From: Candidatus Sedimenticola sp. (ex Thyasira tokunagai)
Lineage (GTDB): Bacteria > Pseudomonadota > Gammaproteobacteria > Chromatiales > Chromatiaceae
Length of the DNA: 64,000 bases
Direction: 5' to 3'
Assembly: GCA_037318855.1 (NCBI GenBank)
Contig: CP134874.1
Location: 2,976,598-3,040,597 of the forward strand
A program made the position numbers and the translations under genes. Positions 34,734 to 43,343 of this stretch are shown one piece after another. Under the pieces are notes generated by a model. The model was not told where the DNA came from, did not search any database, and saw only the letters and a program-made list of their open reading frames with translations. Numbering within the stretch: the first letter of the stretch is position 1; the number at the start of each line of letters is the position of its first letter.

Positions 34734-36116
34734 ATGCAGTCTCACCTATTCCCTAACCAATCCCGAATCCGCTTTCTCAGTGAGGCGCGCAACCTTCTGC
34801 TTCTCGCCTTGCCGTTGATGGTCAGTCAACTGGCACAGACCGGCATGAGCTTCGTCGATACGGTGATGGCAGGTCGACACAGTGAGGTAAGTCTGGCGGC
34901 GGTGGCCGTCGCCTCAAGCCTCTGGATTCCTGCATTTCTGACACTGACCGGCATCCTCATGGCGATCACCCCCATCATCGCCCACGCCAACGGTGCTCGT
35001 CAGGGTGAAAAGATCAAGCACACGGTTCAACAGGGATTTTGGCTGGCACTCTTTACCGGTGTCGGCTTTATGCTCCTCGTGCGCAATCTGGGGGGGATTT
35101 TCGAGTTACTAGAGGTGGAAGTGCCTGTTCTTCTTCAGGCCCAGGGCTACCTTGAGGCCGTCTCCTGGGGCATACCCGCCCTGGCGCTCTTTCAGGTTGT
35201 GAGAAGTTTTAACGAGGGCTTTCATCTCACCCGACCCTACATGTATGTGAGCCTGGCAGCCCTCCTCTGCAATATCCCTCTCAACTATATCTTCATCTAC
35301 GGCAAACTGGGCCTACCGGCGATGGGTGGCGTCGGCTGCGGCTGGGCTACTACCCTCGTCATCTGGCTGCAACTCTTTCTGTTGCTTGCCCATACCCTGG
35401 CCAACCCCACACTCTCCCGTACCGGTTGGCGCAGCCATTGGCGACCCCCACAGCTGGATCTGTTGGTAGAGATTTTGCGGCTGGGTCTGCCGTTGGGGCT
35501 CTCTATCTTCATCGAAGCAAGCATGTTTACCCTTATTGCGCTCTTTATTGCCAAGCTGGGGGCGACCGTGGTTGCCGGTCATCAGGTGGCGATGTCCTTC
35601 GCCTCTCTCACCTTTATGATCCCTCTGAGTCTCTCCATGGCCATCACTATTCGCTGTGGCTACAGCCTGGGGAGCATGATGCCTGATCGCGCCCGTTCAG
35701 TCGGTAACATCGGCATTGCTATCACCCTCGCTGCCGCCGCCCTCTCCTCCGCCATCATGCTGATATTCCCTGAGGCCATTGCATCGATATACACAGCTAA
35801 CCCCCAGGTCAAAGCATTGGCAGTGGAGTTGTTGCTGCTTGCAGGTATATTTCAGTTCTCCGATGCGTTACAAGTAAGTGCCGCCGGTGCCCTTCGCGGA
35901 TACAAGGACACCCGCTTTGCCTTTGGGGTGGTAGTAATCTCCTTCTGGTGCCTGGGCCTACCTCTCGGCTATACCCTTGGCTTGACCAATCTGTGGGGGG
36001 AGCCGAATGGGCCTCAAGGCTTCTGGATTGGCCTGATTGCCGGCCTTACCCTCGCCTCACTACTGCTTGGCGGGAGGTTTATTCATCTCAGCCGTAAGTG
36101 GATTAATGAGCGATGA
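34734..36116 (+). CDS. norM: MATE-family multidrug/Na+ efflux protein (NorM-like)
   Basis: This 460-aa inner-membrane protein has about twelve hydrophobic segments. The opening LLLLALPLMVSQLAQTGMSFVDTVMAGRHSEVSLAAVAVASSLWIPAFL is the classic MATE N-terminal half. The second half repeats the fold (LGLPLGLSIFIEASMFTLIALFIAKLGATVVAGHQVAMSFASLTFMIPLSLSMAITIRCGY). It exports cationic compounds by Na+ or H+ antiport. It is not clearly in an operon; a DUF2461 gene follows after 80 bp. NorM assignment is by overall similarity. Confidence 0.9.
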   Translation: MQSHLFPNQSRIRFLSEARNLLLLALPLMVSQLAQTGMSFVDTVMAGRHSEVSLAAVAVASSLWIPAFLTLTGILMAITPIIAHANGARQGEKIKHTVQQGFWLALFTGVGFMLLVRNLGGIFELLEVEVPVLLQAQGYLEAVSWGIPALALFQVVRSFNEGFHLTRPYMYVSLAALLCNIPLNYIFIYGKLGLPAMGGVGCGWATTLVIWLQLFLLLAHTLANPTLSRTGWRSHWRPPQLDLLVEILRLGLPLGLSIFIEASMFTLIALFIAKLGATVVAGHQVAMSFASLTFMIPLSLSMAITIRCGYSLGSMMPDRARSVGNIGIAITLAAAALSSAIMLIFPEAIASIYTANPQVKALAVELLLLAGIFQFSDALQVSAAGALRGYKDTRFAFGVVVISFWCLGLPLGYTLGLTNLWGEPNGPQGFWIGLIAGLTLASLLLGGRFIHLSRKWINER

Positions 36117-36196
36117 CGTTGAGTCTGGTTGGCTTCAGGATTATTGTGCATAGCTACTTAAGATGATGACTGCGTAATACATATTTGACGTGTGCC

Positions 36197-36892
36197 ATGA
36201 CAATGAGCGGATTTAACGGTTTTCCTGACGATTGCCTACCCTTCCTGCAGCAGTTGGCTGAGAATAATGAGAGGGAGTGGTTTAATGCCAATAAAGCGCG
36301 TTATGAATCCTCTGTCCGGGAACCGGCACTGGCATTTATCGAGGAGATAGGACCTCACCTAAACACCATCTCTCCTCACTTCCGGGCGATTGCAAAAAAG
36401 AGCGGCGGCTCCCTGTTACGGGTCTATCGGGATATTCGTTACACCAAGGACAAGACACCCTACAAGACCAATATAGGTATACAGTTCCGTCACGAGTTGG
36501 GAAGGGATGTCCACGCACCGGGATTTTACCTGCACATTGAACCTGGGGAGTGCTTTGTTGGGGTGGGTATCTGGCACCCGGAGTCGAAGGTTCTGGCACG
36601 GATTCGTGATTTCATTATCGATAATCCCGCCGCATGGAAGAAGTCACTGGCCCACACACCTTTCAGAAGAGATTTCGAACTTGTGGGTAACAGCCTGATC
36701 AGACCTCCCCGCGGATACCCTGCCGACCACCCTCTGCTTGAGGATTTGAAAAGGAAAGACTTTATCGCCTGCAAGTACTTTGATTGTGATGAAATTCGCC
36801 AAAAAGAGTTTGTCCGATCTGTTATCCGCAGCTATAAACAGGCCGACCTATTTATGTCCTACCTTTGTACTGCCGTTGATGTTGAGTATTGA
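36197..36892 (+). CDS. DUF2461 (TIGR02453) family protein
   Basis: This ~231-aa protein has the DUF2461 landmarks: GFPDDCLPFLQQLAENNEREWFNANKARYE at the start, then GGSLLRVYRDIRYTKDKTPYKTNIGIQFRH, APGFYLHIEPGECFVGVGIWHPE and a C-terminal region with DLKRKDFIACKYF. The family is widespread and of unknown function. I use ATG 36197; a TTG at 36185 and an ATG at 36203 are alternatives. An M1 element lies between its stop and the convergent MerR gene. Confidence 0.85.
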   Translation: MTMSGFNGFPDDCLPFLQQLAENNEREWFNANKARYESSVREPALAFIEEIGPHLNTISPHFRAIAKKSGGSLLRVYRDIRYTKDKTPYKTNIGIQFRHELGRDVHAPGFYLHIEPGECFVGVGIWHPESKVLARIRDFIIDNPAAWKKSLAHTPFRRDFELVGNSLIRPPRGYPADHPLLEDLKRKDFIACKYFDCDEIRQKEFVRSVIRSYKQADLFMSYLCTAVDVEY

Positions 36893-36930
36893 GTGGTGAT
36901 GCCCAACACAACAGATAGTGAGGATTATTA

Positions 36931-37137
36931 ACTCAAGCTTTGGAGTTCAAATGACGAAAAAGGCTTGGATAGACCGTCCCTTCTCCCTACCAGGGAGAAG
37001 GTTAGGATGAGGGTGTATTAAATCAATAAGTTACCTGTTGATCCCCCTCACCCTAACCCTCTCCCTGGTAGGGAGAGGGGACTTTTGCGACACCCTCCTA
37101 TGGGGGAGAAGGGGCTAACGAACTCCGAAACTTGAGT
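36931..37137. repeat. Intact MITE family M1 copy, 207 bp, TSD ATTA
   Basis: Ends are ACTCAAGCTTTGGAGTTC and GAACTCCGAAACTTGAGT, flanked by ATTA at 36927-36930 and 37138-37141. The interior has several CCCTCTCCC/GGGAGAGGG stem-loops. It separates two convergent genes and could act as a two-way terminator. It is the best reference copy for the family. Confidence 0.85.
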
Positions 37138-37150
37138 ATTAAGAGATTTC

Positions 37151-37537
37151 CTAGCTCTTCTGAAGCGCTTTCAATGCCGCCTTGGCCCGCTTCTCCACAT
37201 CCTTCATATCCTGGAGAACGGCATCGATATCCCGGCGCTGCAGCTTTAGCATGTTGCTGCGATCCCTGATCATCTCGATGAGATAGGTCAGTTGCCCCTC
37301 TTCTCCCGGCTCACTGTCATACATATCAAAGACGGTTTTAATCTCCGCCAGAGAGAAGCCGATACGCTTGCCCCGTAACACCAGTTTCAAGCGAATTCGG
37401 TCACGTTCACTATAGATTCTACGTCGTCCCTTACGGGTAGGGGCAACGAGGGATTGATCTTCGTAAAAACGTATTGCTCTTGGGGTTACATCAAACTCTT
37501 TCGCCAACTCAGAGATCGAATAGGTGGTATCTTTCAT
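37151..37537 (-). CDS. MerR-family regulator, LiuR-like
   Basis: This 128-aa protein begins YSISELAKEFDVTPRAIRFYEDQSLVAPTRKGRRRIYSERDRIRLKLVLRGKRIGFSLAEIKTVFDMYD, the MerR winged helix of the LiuR/branched-chain subgroup. The C-terminal coiled coil dimerises (LIEMIRDRSNMLKLQRRDIDAVLQDMKDVEKRAKAALKAL). LiuR proteins repress leucine and isovalerate degradation genes; none is nearby. A LiuR-type site lies 400 bp upstream at 37934. ATG 37537 starts at the conserved domain; an ATG 16 codons earlier would add an atypical leader. Confidence 0.85.
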   Translation of the reverse strand: MKDTTYSISELAKEFDVTPRAIRFYEDQSLVAPTRKGRRRIYSERDRIRLKLVLRGKRIGFSLAEIKTVFDMYDSEPGEEGQLTYLIEMIRDRSNMLKLQRRDIDAVLQDMKDVEKRAKAALKALQKS

Positions 37538-38172
37538 ATCGTTATATTCTTCGGCCTGAGCGGCTCCGCAGTTGTTCGAATTCACATTCTATCTCTATCG
37601 TGACGGCCTATAAACCCAGAATCCTCAGTTAACCGCTCCATTCTACGGGTAACACATTGATTTTAATTGCATTGACCGCGATTGCATATTCCACTCTCCG
37701 GGTGAATTACGCTACAAGGCGGATAGCACACTTGGATTGGTGCATTACGGCGTTACAACTCCTTGGAATAGGCAGAAAATTGCTCCTGCATTTTCTGCAT
37801 ACCGTCCATCCATGGACATAAACAACTATTCCGCGTCGTTGTGCCTTGTACTGCACCGACCCAAGCGCACTCTCCACCCTGTCCAACTGAGGATTCCAGG
37901 TTAAACAGGCAGCCGCCAAAGCATAGACGATTATTGACGTTAACGTAAACGTTGTATTTAAAAAGGGTCTGCCAAGATAGAGCCGCTCCAGGTCGATTAA
38001 GCATCGATTGTGAATCTGCAATTTGCCAATGGACTGAGGCCCCGCCGTGGACCTTGGATAGGAGAGGTATGAAACTGTTTGTTATCGTCCATCAGCGACT
38101 ATTTTGGTAACATGCTGGATTGAAGAAGCCCAAAAAAAACCTCTTAACAAAAACAGCCTAGAGATTGTGGAA
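37538..38172. other. 635-bp region without a confident gene
   Basis: Both flanking genes read outward from it. It holds a LiuR-type operator at 37934-37953. A minus-strand 83-codon frame (37753-38004) ends in a plausible PWMDGMQKMQEQFSAYSKEL tail but has no family I recognise. It may be the remains of a small gene formerly controlled by the MerR regulator. Confidence 0.3.
37934..37953. promoter_or_regulatory. LiuR/MerR-type operator TTGACGTTAACGTAAACGTT
   Basis: The palindromic stretch matches my memory of the LiuR consensus (TTGACGTnnACGTnAACG form). It lies 400 bp upstream of the MerR gene and just upstream of the minus-strand frame at 37753-38004. The regulator is the natural ligand; what it controls here is unclear. 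Confidence 0.5.
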
Positions 38173-39228
38173 ATGATGGAACTACTGCAGCAGACCTACT
38201 ACGGCAATACACTTCAGGTATGGCTGACCTCACTGGTCATTATAGCCCTCTCGTTATTGCTGGGAAAAGTTGCCTACTGGGTGTTCTCCAAGGTAGTACG
38301 GGCTTTTACCCGTCGGACCAAATCCAAGCTTGATGACATCATTGTTGATATGGTCGAAGAGCCCGTGGTTTTTCTATTGGTCGCCACGGGCATCTGGATC
38401 GGACTTACACGGCTGGCGCTACCAAAGATGCTGGAGAGCGCTGTTGCTAACTCCTACCACATTGTATTTGCGCTACTTGTCGGTTGGATGCTGAGCCGCC
38501 TCTTTGATGCCATCTACCAGGAGTATCTGGTGCCGTGGGCGGCAGCCACTGAGAATGAACTCGATGACCAATTACTGCCCATTCTGCGCAAGAGCGTGAA
38601 GTTGGTCATCTGGGCGATGGCCATCATTATTGGTCTCAATAATGCCGGTTACGATGTTGCCGCCCTACTTGCCGGGCTCGGTATCGGCGGACTCGCTCTT
38701 GCCATGGCCGCCAAGGATACTGTCTCCAACGTTTTCGGCGGTTTTACCATATTTACCGACCAGCCATTTCGCATCAATGACCGCATCAAGGTTGCCGGTT
38801 ATGATGGCACTGTCTCTGAGATCGGTGTACGCAGCACCCGGTTGAAAACCCTCGAAGGGCGTGAAGTCACCATACCCAACTCTGAGTTTGCAGGTGCACC
38901 GGTGGAGAACGTCACCCGGGAACCGTCCCGCAAAATCGTCCTTAACCTGGGGCTCACCTATGACACCACGCCGGATCAGATGCAGAAAGCGATGGATATA
39001 CTAAAAGAGATCTGTGACGGCAGTGGCGCCACAGAAGATAAATCTACCATCGCATTCAATGCGTTTGGTGACTTTGCCATGAATATCCTCTTCATCTACT
39101 ACGTTCGAAAAGGAGAGGATATCGCAAGCACACAAACTGAAACCAATATGGCGATTCTACGCAGGTTTAATGAGAATGGCCTCGAGTTCGCCTTCCCTAC
39201 CCAAACCATCTACAACATTAAAACCTGA
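38173..39228 (+). CDS. MscS-family small-conductance mechanosensitive channel
   Basis: This ~351-aa protein has four or five hydrophobic helices in the N-terminal half (VWLTSLVIIALSLLLGKVAYWVF, VVFLLVATGIWIGLTRL, SYHIVFALLVGWMLS, LVIWAMAIIIGLNNAGY). The pore helix has Gly/Ala packing, VAALLAGLGIGGLALAMAAKDTVSNVFGGFTIFTDQPF, and the cytoplasmic beta domain follows with GTVSEIGVRSTRLKTLEGREVTIPNS. It releases solutes on hypo-osmotic shock. The start is uncertain among ATG 38173, 38176 and an upstream codon at 38104; GTGGAA just before favours 38173-38176. A hairpin overlaps its stop. Confidence 0.9.
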   Translation: MMELLQQTYYGNTLQVWLTSLVIIALSLLLGKVAYWVFSKVVRAFTRRTKSKLDDIIVDMVEEPVVFLLVATGIWIGLTRLALPKMLESAVANSYHIVFALLVGWMLSRLFDAIYQEYLVPWAAATENELDDQLLPILRKSVKLVIWAMAIIIGLNNAGYDVAALLAGLGIGGLALAMAAKDTVSNVFGGFTIFTDQPFRINDRIKVAGYDGTVSEIGVRSTRLKTLEGREVTIPNSEFAGAPVENVTREPSRKIVLNLGLTYDTTPDQMQKAMDILKEICDGSGATEDKSTIAFNAFGDFAMNILFIYYVRKGEDIASTQTETNMAILRRFNENGLEFAFPTQTIYNIKT

Positions 39229-39260
39229 CTCCGTACCTCCATGGCGGCACGGACTCAGGT
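39223..39260 (+). terminator. Hairpin overlapping the mscS stop codon
   Basis: ACCTGACTCCGT at 39223-39234 pairs with ACGGACTCAGGT at 39249-39260, with a loop containing CCTCCATGGCGG. No T-tract follows, so termination strength is doubtful. Confidence 0.4.
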
Positions 39261-39388
39261 AGAAGTGATAGCAGCTGACCATTTGCGCAATCTGCACTAT
39301 TTCACAGTTAACCGATAGACTACTTCCTGCATCCCGTATGGGGTGCTATATTCCCATATAGAGACAACTGATCAGGAGTTCCGCCATT

Positions 39389-39673
39389 ATGAAGCTTTTT
39401 GCACCACTGCTACTGGCAGCTGCCCTGCTTCCTTCGCTCTCAGTGGCTGATGTTCTGTTGCTGGATGCCATTGCAGAAAACCCGGTTAATAGTGCCGAGG
39501 GTCTCCAACGTCCGTCCAATGGTCAGAGTATGGATCAGGTTCGCAAGCGCTACGGCGACCCTAAGCAGGAGATGCCCTGGATTGGCGACCCGCCAATAAG
39601 CCGCTGGATCTACGATGACTTCACCGTCTATTTTGAGCACGAATACGTCATCAACAGCGTTGTTCACCGCTGA
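39389..39673 (+). CDS. Small secreted SmpA/OmlA-like protein
   Basis: This 94-aa protein has a signal peptide (APLLLAAALLPSLSVAD, cleavage after Val-Ala). The mature region GQSMDQVRKRYGDPKQEMPWIGDPPISRWIYDDFTVYFEHEYVINSVVH resembles the BamE/SmpA-type beta fold repeat: a turn with MDQVRKRYGDP, then strands. It lacks a lipobox Cys. It is common in gammaproteobacteria as a hypothetical periplasmic protein. Role unknown. AGGAGT ten bases before the ATG supports the start. Confidence 0.7.
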   Translation: MKLFAPLLLAAALLPSLSVADVLLLDAIAENPVNSAEGLQRPSNGQSMDQVRKRYGDPKQEMPWIGDPPISRWIYDDFTVYFEHEYVINSVVHR

Positions 39674-39727
39674 TTGCCCTCCCTCCTGCACCGACTGTTT
39701 TGTCCGGCTAACGATAGATGAGGCGTT

Positions 39728-40003
39728 TTACTCCTTATCTACTGTCCCTATGCTGTCTATAGATACCACCGCTGCCTTGGGTTTCTCGTCGATATAGTAG
39801 GGGCGCTCTTCAACTACTCCTGCAGATTCAGCCAGCTCTTTCTCTCGCGAAGCGATCAGCCCGAAGCAGGCCCGTACATCCTGTATGGTGCTGTCGGACA
39901 GAGGGTGGCGGGTTCCTGGAGGAGGCGTGGTGTCCTTGACGATGGAGGCAAGTACTTTTCGCATCACCATCAATATTTCCCGCTCTTTTGTACTCTCACT
40001 CAT
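39728..40003 (-). CDS. Conserved small protein, unknown function
   Basis: This 91-aa protein begins SESTKEREILMVMRKVLASIVKDTTPPPGTRHPLSDSTIQDVRACFGLIASREKELAE. I recognise it as a conserved gammaproteobacterial hypothetical, sometimes labelled as a segregation and condensation protein without good reason. The N-terminus is helical; the C-terminus is short and acidic. It stands alone between a small secreted protein (convergent) and a short M1 fragment. Function is unknown. Confidence 0.6.
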   Translation of the reverse strand: MSESTKEREILMVMRKVLASIVKDTTPPPGTRHPLSDSTIQDVRACFGLIASREKELAESAGVVEERPYYIDEKPKAAVVSIDSIGTVDKE

Positions 40004-40095
40004 AAGTCTGTACCCATTAAAAACTAGATCGCTGCACCCTAATACACTCCCTCAGCCGTTGCAACCGACCACTAATGGGGTTTTCAGCTGTCTAC

Positions 40096-40131
40096 TGGGG
40101 CTTTTGCGACACCCTCCCAATGGAGTGAAGG
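40096..40131. repeat. Short M1-family fragment
   Basis: GGGGCTTTTGCGACACCCTCC matches the interior of family M1 copies (for example near 37079 and 34495). No ends are present. It lies between the small conserved gene and the pepD stop. Confidence 0.5.
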
Positions 40132-40155
40132 AGTTTACCCAATAGCTTTCTGTTA

Positions 40156-41607
40156 TTAGACCTTCCCAAGCACCACAGTCAGCAGGTCCCAGAACTTTTT
40201 AACCGAAGGAATTTCCACCCGCTCATCCGGTGAGTGGGGGAAGCGGATGGTGGGACCGAAGGAGATCATATCGAGATAGGGGTAGTTACCACCGAGAATG
40301 CCGCACTCTAAGCCGGCATGAATAGCGCTTACTTTTACCTCACTGCCAAAGAGTTCCTGATACGCCTGCTGCATAACTGACAGCACGGGTGATGAGCGAT
40401 TCGGTTTCCACCCCGGATAGGCTCCACCAAAGTCGGTCTCAGCGGCGGCAAGAGAGAAAAGTGCATCGATATTGGCACAAAGGTCGTCACGAGCTGAGTT
40501 GACCGAACTGCGGATCAGGCTCTGGACTTCGATAACACCCTCTTCCGACCGAACAATTGCAAGATTGGTTGAGGTCTCCACCAGGCCCGGCATATCGTCA
40601 CTCATCCTTACCACACCATGGGGAGCGGCACAGATGGCGTTGATAAGCCGCGCTTCGACACGCTGTCCAAGCCAGGTTGAGGGTGTTTCCATAGCATCCA
40701 TGGTAACGGTGGCGCCCGCATCCGCATGGGCCAACTCTCTGCTGATGATCTTCTGCTGATCCACAAGATAGGCATTAAAATTTTCGATCTGCTCCTGGGG
40801 AAGTGTTATCGATGCAAACGCCTCCCGGGGAATAGCATTGCGCAGAGAACCCCCGTTGATCGAACAGAGCCGCAGTCCATAGTCGAGCATGCCCTGCCGA
40901 AGCAGTCGAAACAGCAGTTTGTTGGCGTTGCCGCGACCACGATGGATATCCACCCCGGAGTGACCACCTTTGAGTCCGGTAAGACTTAACCTGAAAGCAC
41001 GAACATCACCCACCACCGATTCTGCTACGTAGGGCAACCGGCTGGTAGCATCGATGCCCCCTGCACAGCCGATGAACAGTACGCCCTCATCCTCAGAATC
41101 CATGTTGATCAGAACCTTTCCCTGTAACAGCCCCGGTTTAAGACCGAAGGCCCCGACCATACCGTCCTCCTCATTACTGGTAAACAGCCCCTCTATCGGC
41201 CCGTGAGCTATCTGATTCGACTCAAGTATCGCCATGGCGGCGGCAACGCCGATGCCGTTATCGGCACCAAGGGTGGTCTCTGACGCCGTCAGCCAATCAC
41301 CGTCAAAACGCAGTTCGATGGGGTCCTTGGTGAAATCGTGACGGGAGTCGGCATTGGCCTGGGGCACCATATCCAGGTGTCCCTGGAGGATAACGCCCGG
41401 TCTGGCCTCCATTCCCTCTGTTGCCGGTTTACGGATGATAACGTTACCGTTTTCATCCATCAGGGTCTCCAGCCCAAGGCCTTCACCAAACGCTTGTATG
41501 AATGCCTGAACCTGGGCTTCGTGGTGTGACGGCCTTGGAATACGGGTGAGACTATAAAAGTGCTTCCACAGTGACCGTGGGGCACAATCGAGTATTGTTC
41601 GAGTCAT
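40156..41607 (-). CDS. pepD: Aminoacyl-histidine dipeptidase (PepD, M20 family)
   Basis: This 483-aa cytoplasmic dipeptidase has VILQGHLDMVPQ (zinc His and Asp), TLGADNGIGVAAAMAILES (bridging Asp), FTSNEEDGMVGAFGL (Glu-Glu active site), LINMDSEDEGVLFIGCAGG and GLKGGHSGVDIHRGRGNANK in the dimerisation domain. The C-terminal IHAGLECGILGGNYPYLDMISFGPTIRFPHSPDERVEI supplies the last zinc ligand. It cleaves Xaa-His dipeptides such as carnosine. Length matches E. coli PepD. It begins 38 bp after the DUF3179 gene on the same strand and may share its transcript. Confidence 0.92.
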   Translation of the reverse strand: MTRTILDCAPRSLWKHFYSLTRIPRPSHHEAQVQAFIQAFGEGLGLETLMDENGNVIIRKPATEGMEARPGVILQGHLDMVPQANADSRHDFTKDPIELRFDGDWLTASETTLGADNGIGVAAAMAILESNQIAHGPIEGLFTSNEEDGMVGAFGLKPGLLQGKVLINMDSEDEGVLFIGCAGGIDATSRLPYVAESVVGDVRAFRLSLTGLKGGHSGVDIHRGRGNANKLLFRLLRQGMLDYGLRLCSINGGSLRNAIPREAFASITLPQEQIENFNAYLVDQQKIISRELAHADAGATVTMDAMETPSTWLGQRVEARLINAICAAPHGVVRMSDDMPGLVETSTNLAIVRSEEGVIEVQSLIRSSVNSARDDLCANIDALFSLAAAETDFGGAYPGWKPNRSSPVLSVMQQAYQELFGSEVKVSAIHAGLECGILGGNYPYLDMISFGPTIRFPHSPDERVEIPSVKKFWDLLTVVLGKV

Positions 41608-41645
41608 GGTAGTGAGCGGATCGTTCCAGCTGAGAATTTTCCGGC

Positions 41646-42608
41646 CTATTTGGCTGCCGTATACACCTCAGTATCCGGGTGAAAAGCGTACCATGCAAAC
41701 CAGAATGATGTGATGGTGGGTATCTCAACACCATCGCTACTGAAAACACGCCCACTACGATGTTGATCATCGTATTTAATGAAGAATCTCTTGCCGGCAA
41801 ACTCGTCCTCTATATCACCCTCGGTACGACCCAACTCAGCAAAAGGGTAAGCCTTGTAGTGGCCATTGATCTCCAGCCCCAGCACCCGCTCCTTGGGGTG
41901 ATATCGACCGCTCCTGTGCTTCACTGGAAAATAGACACCTACTTCATCTTCATAACCCGAATAGGGGTCACTATCATAATCCCTGTCGAAGCCGGTCTGC
42001 CGTGACAGCACCAGTGTCTCTGGGTGCCGTTGTTTCCAGTCAGACCAGTTGGTATGAGTCAGTGGCAACATTTTAAGCTTGGTGCCACTCATAGGGCCTG
42101 TCACGGCTTGGGAGAGGATCTGAGACCAGAGCGACTCGGTCTGCCTGTCATACAGCAGCACATCGTTGTTGTAGAGCAGCCCTGAGACCCCAAAGCTAAG
42201 TCCTTGTCCACTGTGAGTAGCCAGATAGGCGATACCACTGCCGCAAAGTGGGCAGAAAGTGATGGCCACCTGTTGATCGCCAAAACGGTCGTTGACGATC
42301 TCATGCCAGTTCATAATCGCAATGGGGTAGGCCTTGGCAATGCCATTGCTTACCAGTCCAAGCACTCTTGCATCATCTGTAAGCCCTGATACTTCATCTG
42401 CCCCATAAAAGCGGGGAGTGTCTATAGAGGGGATACCATCCTTTGCAGGCCCACCTGAATAGATCTCACTTATTGGAATCAGAGTACCCTCATCCTCAAT
42501 CTGAAAATCTCCAAAATTTCCAGCGAGGCAATAGGTGTAGAGAAACATCGCCGATACCGCACCAAGTACCCACAGTGATAGTTTTCCACTCTTCATCATC
42601 TCCACCAT
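41646..42608 (-). CDS. DUF3179 domain protein, membrane-anchored or secreted
   Basis: This 320-aa protein has an N-terminal hydrophobic segment (LSLWVLGAVSAMFLYTYCLA) and then DUF3179. Visible blocks are AKAYPIAIMNWHEIVNDRFGDQQVAITFCPLCGSGIAYL, SGLLYNNDVLLYDRQTESLWSQ, and FPVKHRSGRYHPKERVLGLEINGHYKAYPF. The conserved CPLCGSG Cys pair suggests a metal or redox site. Function is unknown to me. It diverges from a lipoprotein cytochrome c, so a redox role in the cell envelope is possible. AGGAG lies three bases before ATG 42608; ATGs at 42599 and 42596 are alternative starts. Confidence 0.85.
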   Translation of the reverse strand: MVEMMKSGKLSLWVLGAVSAMFLYTYCLAGNFGDFQIEDEGTLIPISEIYSGGPAKDGIPSIDTPRFYGADEVSGLTDDARVLGLVSNGIAKAYPIAIMNWHEIVNDRFGDQQVAITFCPLCGSGIAYLATHSGQGLSFGVSGLLYNNDVLLYDRQTESLWSQILSQAVTGPMSGTKLKMLPLTHTNWSDWKQRHPETLVLSRQTGFDRDYDSDPYSGYEDEVGVYFPVKHRSGRYHPKERVLGLEINGHYKAYPFAELGRTEGDIEDEFAGKRFFIKYDDQHRSGRVFSSDGVEIPTITSFWFAWYAFHPDTEVYTAAK

Positions 42609-42800
42609 TCTCTCCTAAGGCCATCACAAGATGTCGCCATATTGGTCTACACATGTAATATAGACCGTACCAACATCTCATCTATTTCAATGGCGCAATT
42701 AAGATCACACTTTATTTTCCTGAAATAATTTATGGTTTGTGGTGACAGAGAAAGAGAGATAACCTCTCAGGTGGGTTTACACAAATTAAATGGTTGATAG

Positions 42801-43109
42801 ATGAACTTAACAAAAAAACTACTCACCGCCTCGATTACGGCGGTTGCGCTCACCGGATGCATGGGACCGAGCGATTACGATCCCGCCCTCACCTCCACAC
42901 CTGCAGAGATGTACAAAGATGGCTGTCAATCCTGCCATGGTGAGAAGGGAGAAGGAAAGTTTGGCATGCTTCTGAAGATTGCCGATACTGAAGCATCGAT
43001 CAGTGACATCTCCAATAAGATCGAAAAGGGGGGCCACGTTATGTCCAGCTTCCCCAAGATCGAGGCACCCCAGAGACTGCTTCTGGCCACCTACATCAAG
43101 ACTTTCTGA
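42801..43109 (+). CDS. Monoheme cytochrome c lipoprotein
   Basis: This 102-aa protein has a lipoprotein signal (LLTASITAVALTGC, lipobox LTGC) and one heme site, CQSCHGEKGEGKFG, near residue 42. A candidate axial Met is in HVMSSFP, and the ending RLLLATYIKTF is typical of class I cytochromes. It is probably tethered to a membrane in the periplasm and shuttles electrons. It diverges from the DUF3179 gene and is followed by an M2 repeat. Partner unknown. Confidence 0.85.
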   Translation: MNLTKKLLTASITAVALTGCMGPSDYDPALTSTPAEMYKDGCQSCHGEKGEGKFGMLLKIADTEASISDISNKIEKGGHVMSSFPKIEAPQRLLLATYIKTF

Positions 43110-43147
43110 TTACAGGGCCTCAACTAATGGGGTCGGAATTGAATGAC

Positions 43148-43328
43148 ATTGATTTAGGAACGCAGAGGAGACGGAGAACCACAGAGTACACAGAGAAAAG
43201 CTTCTGTTTGTATCAAGCTACCTGACAATGGGTTTTAGATAAATCCCCTATCCCTGGTAACTTTCATTATCACTCTGTGCTCTTTGTGTCCCTCTGCGTT
43301 CTCTGTGATCCCATCTTTTGACTTAACC
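43148..43328. repeat. M2 repeat element, intact copy
   Basis: It starts TTAGGAACGCAGAGG and has GAGAACCACAGAGTACACAG. It ends CTGTGCTCTTTGTGTCCC, then CTCTGCGTTCTCTGTGATCC, roughly the reverse complement of its start. The interior AAGCTTCTGTTTGTATCAAG equals the site interrupted by the IS at 52430, so this copy shows the empty site. Confidence 0.75.
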
Positions 43329-43343
43329 CTATGCAGAGACTGA

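Noticed and set aside
29125..37137. CCCTCACCC-type repeats as a CRISPR array
   Set aside because: Repeats are irregular, have inverted ends and target duplications, and lack even spacers; they are MITEs.
37753..38004. An 83-codon minus-strand frame under a LiuR-type site
   Set aside because: Only the tail looks protein-like. There is no signal, ribosome-binding site or family, so I describe it as a possible remnant and not a gene.
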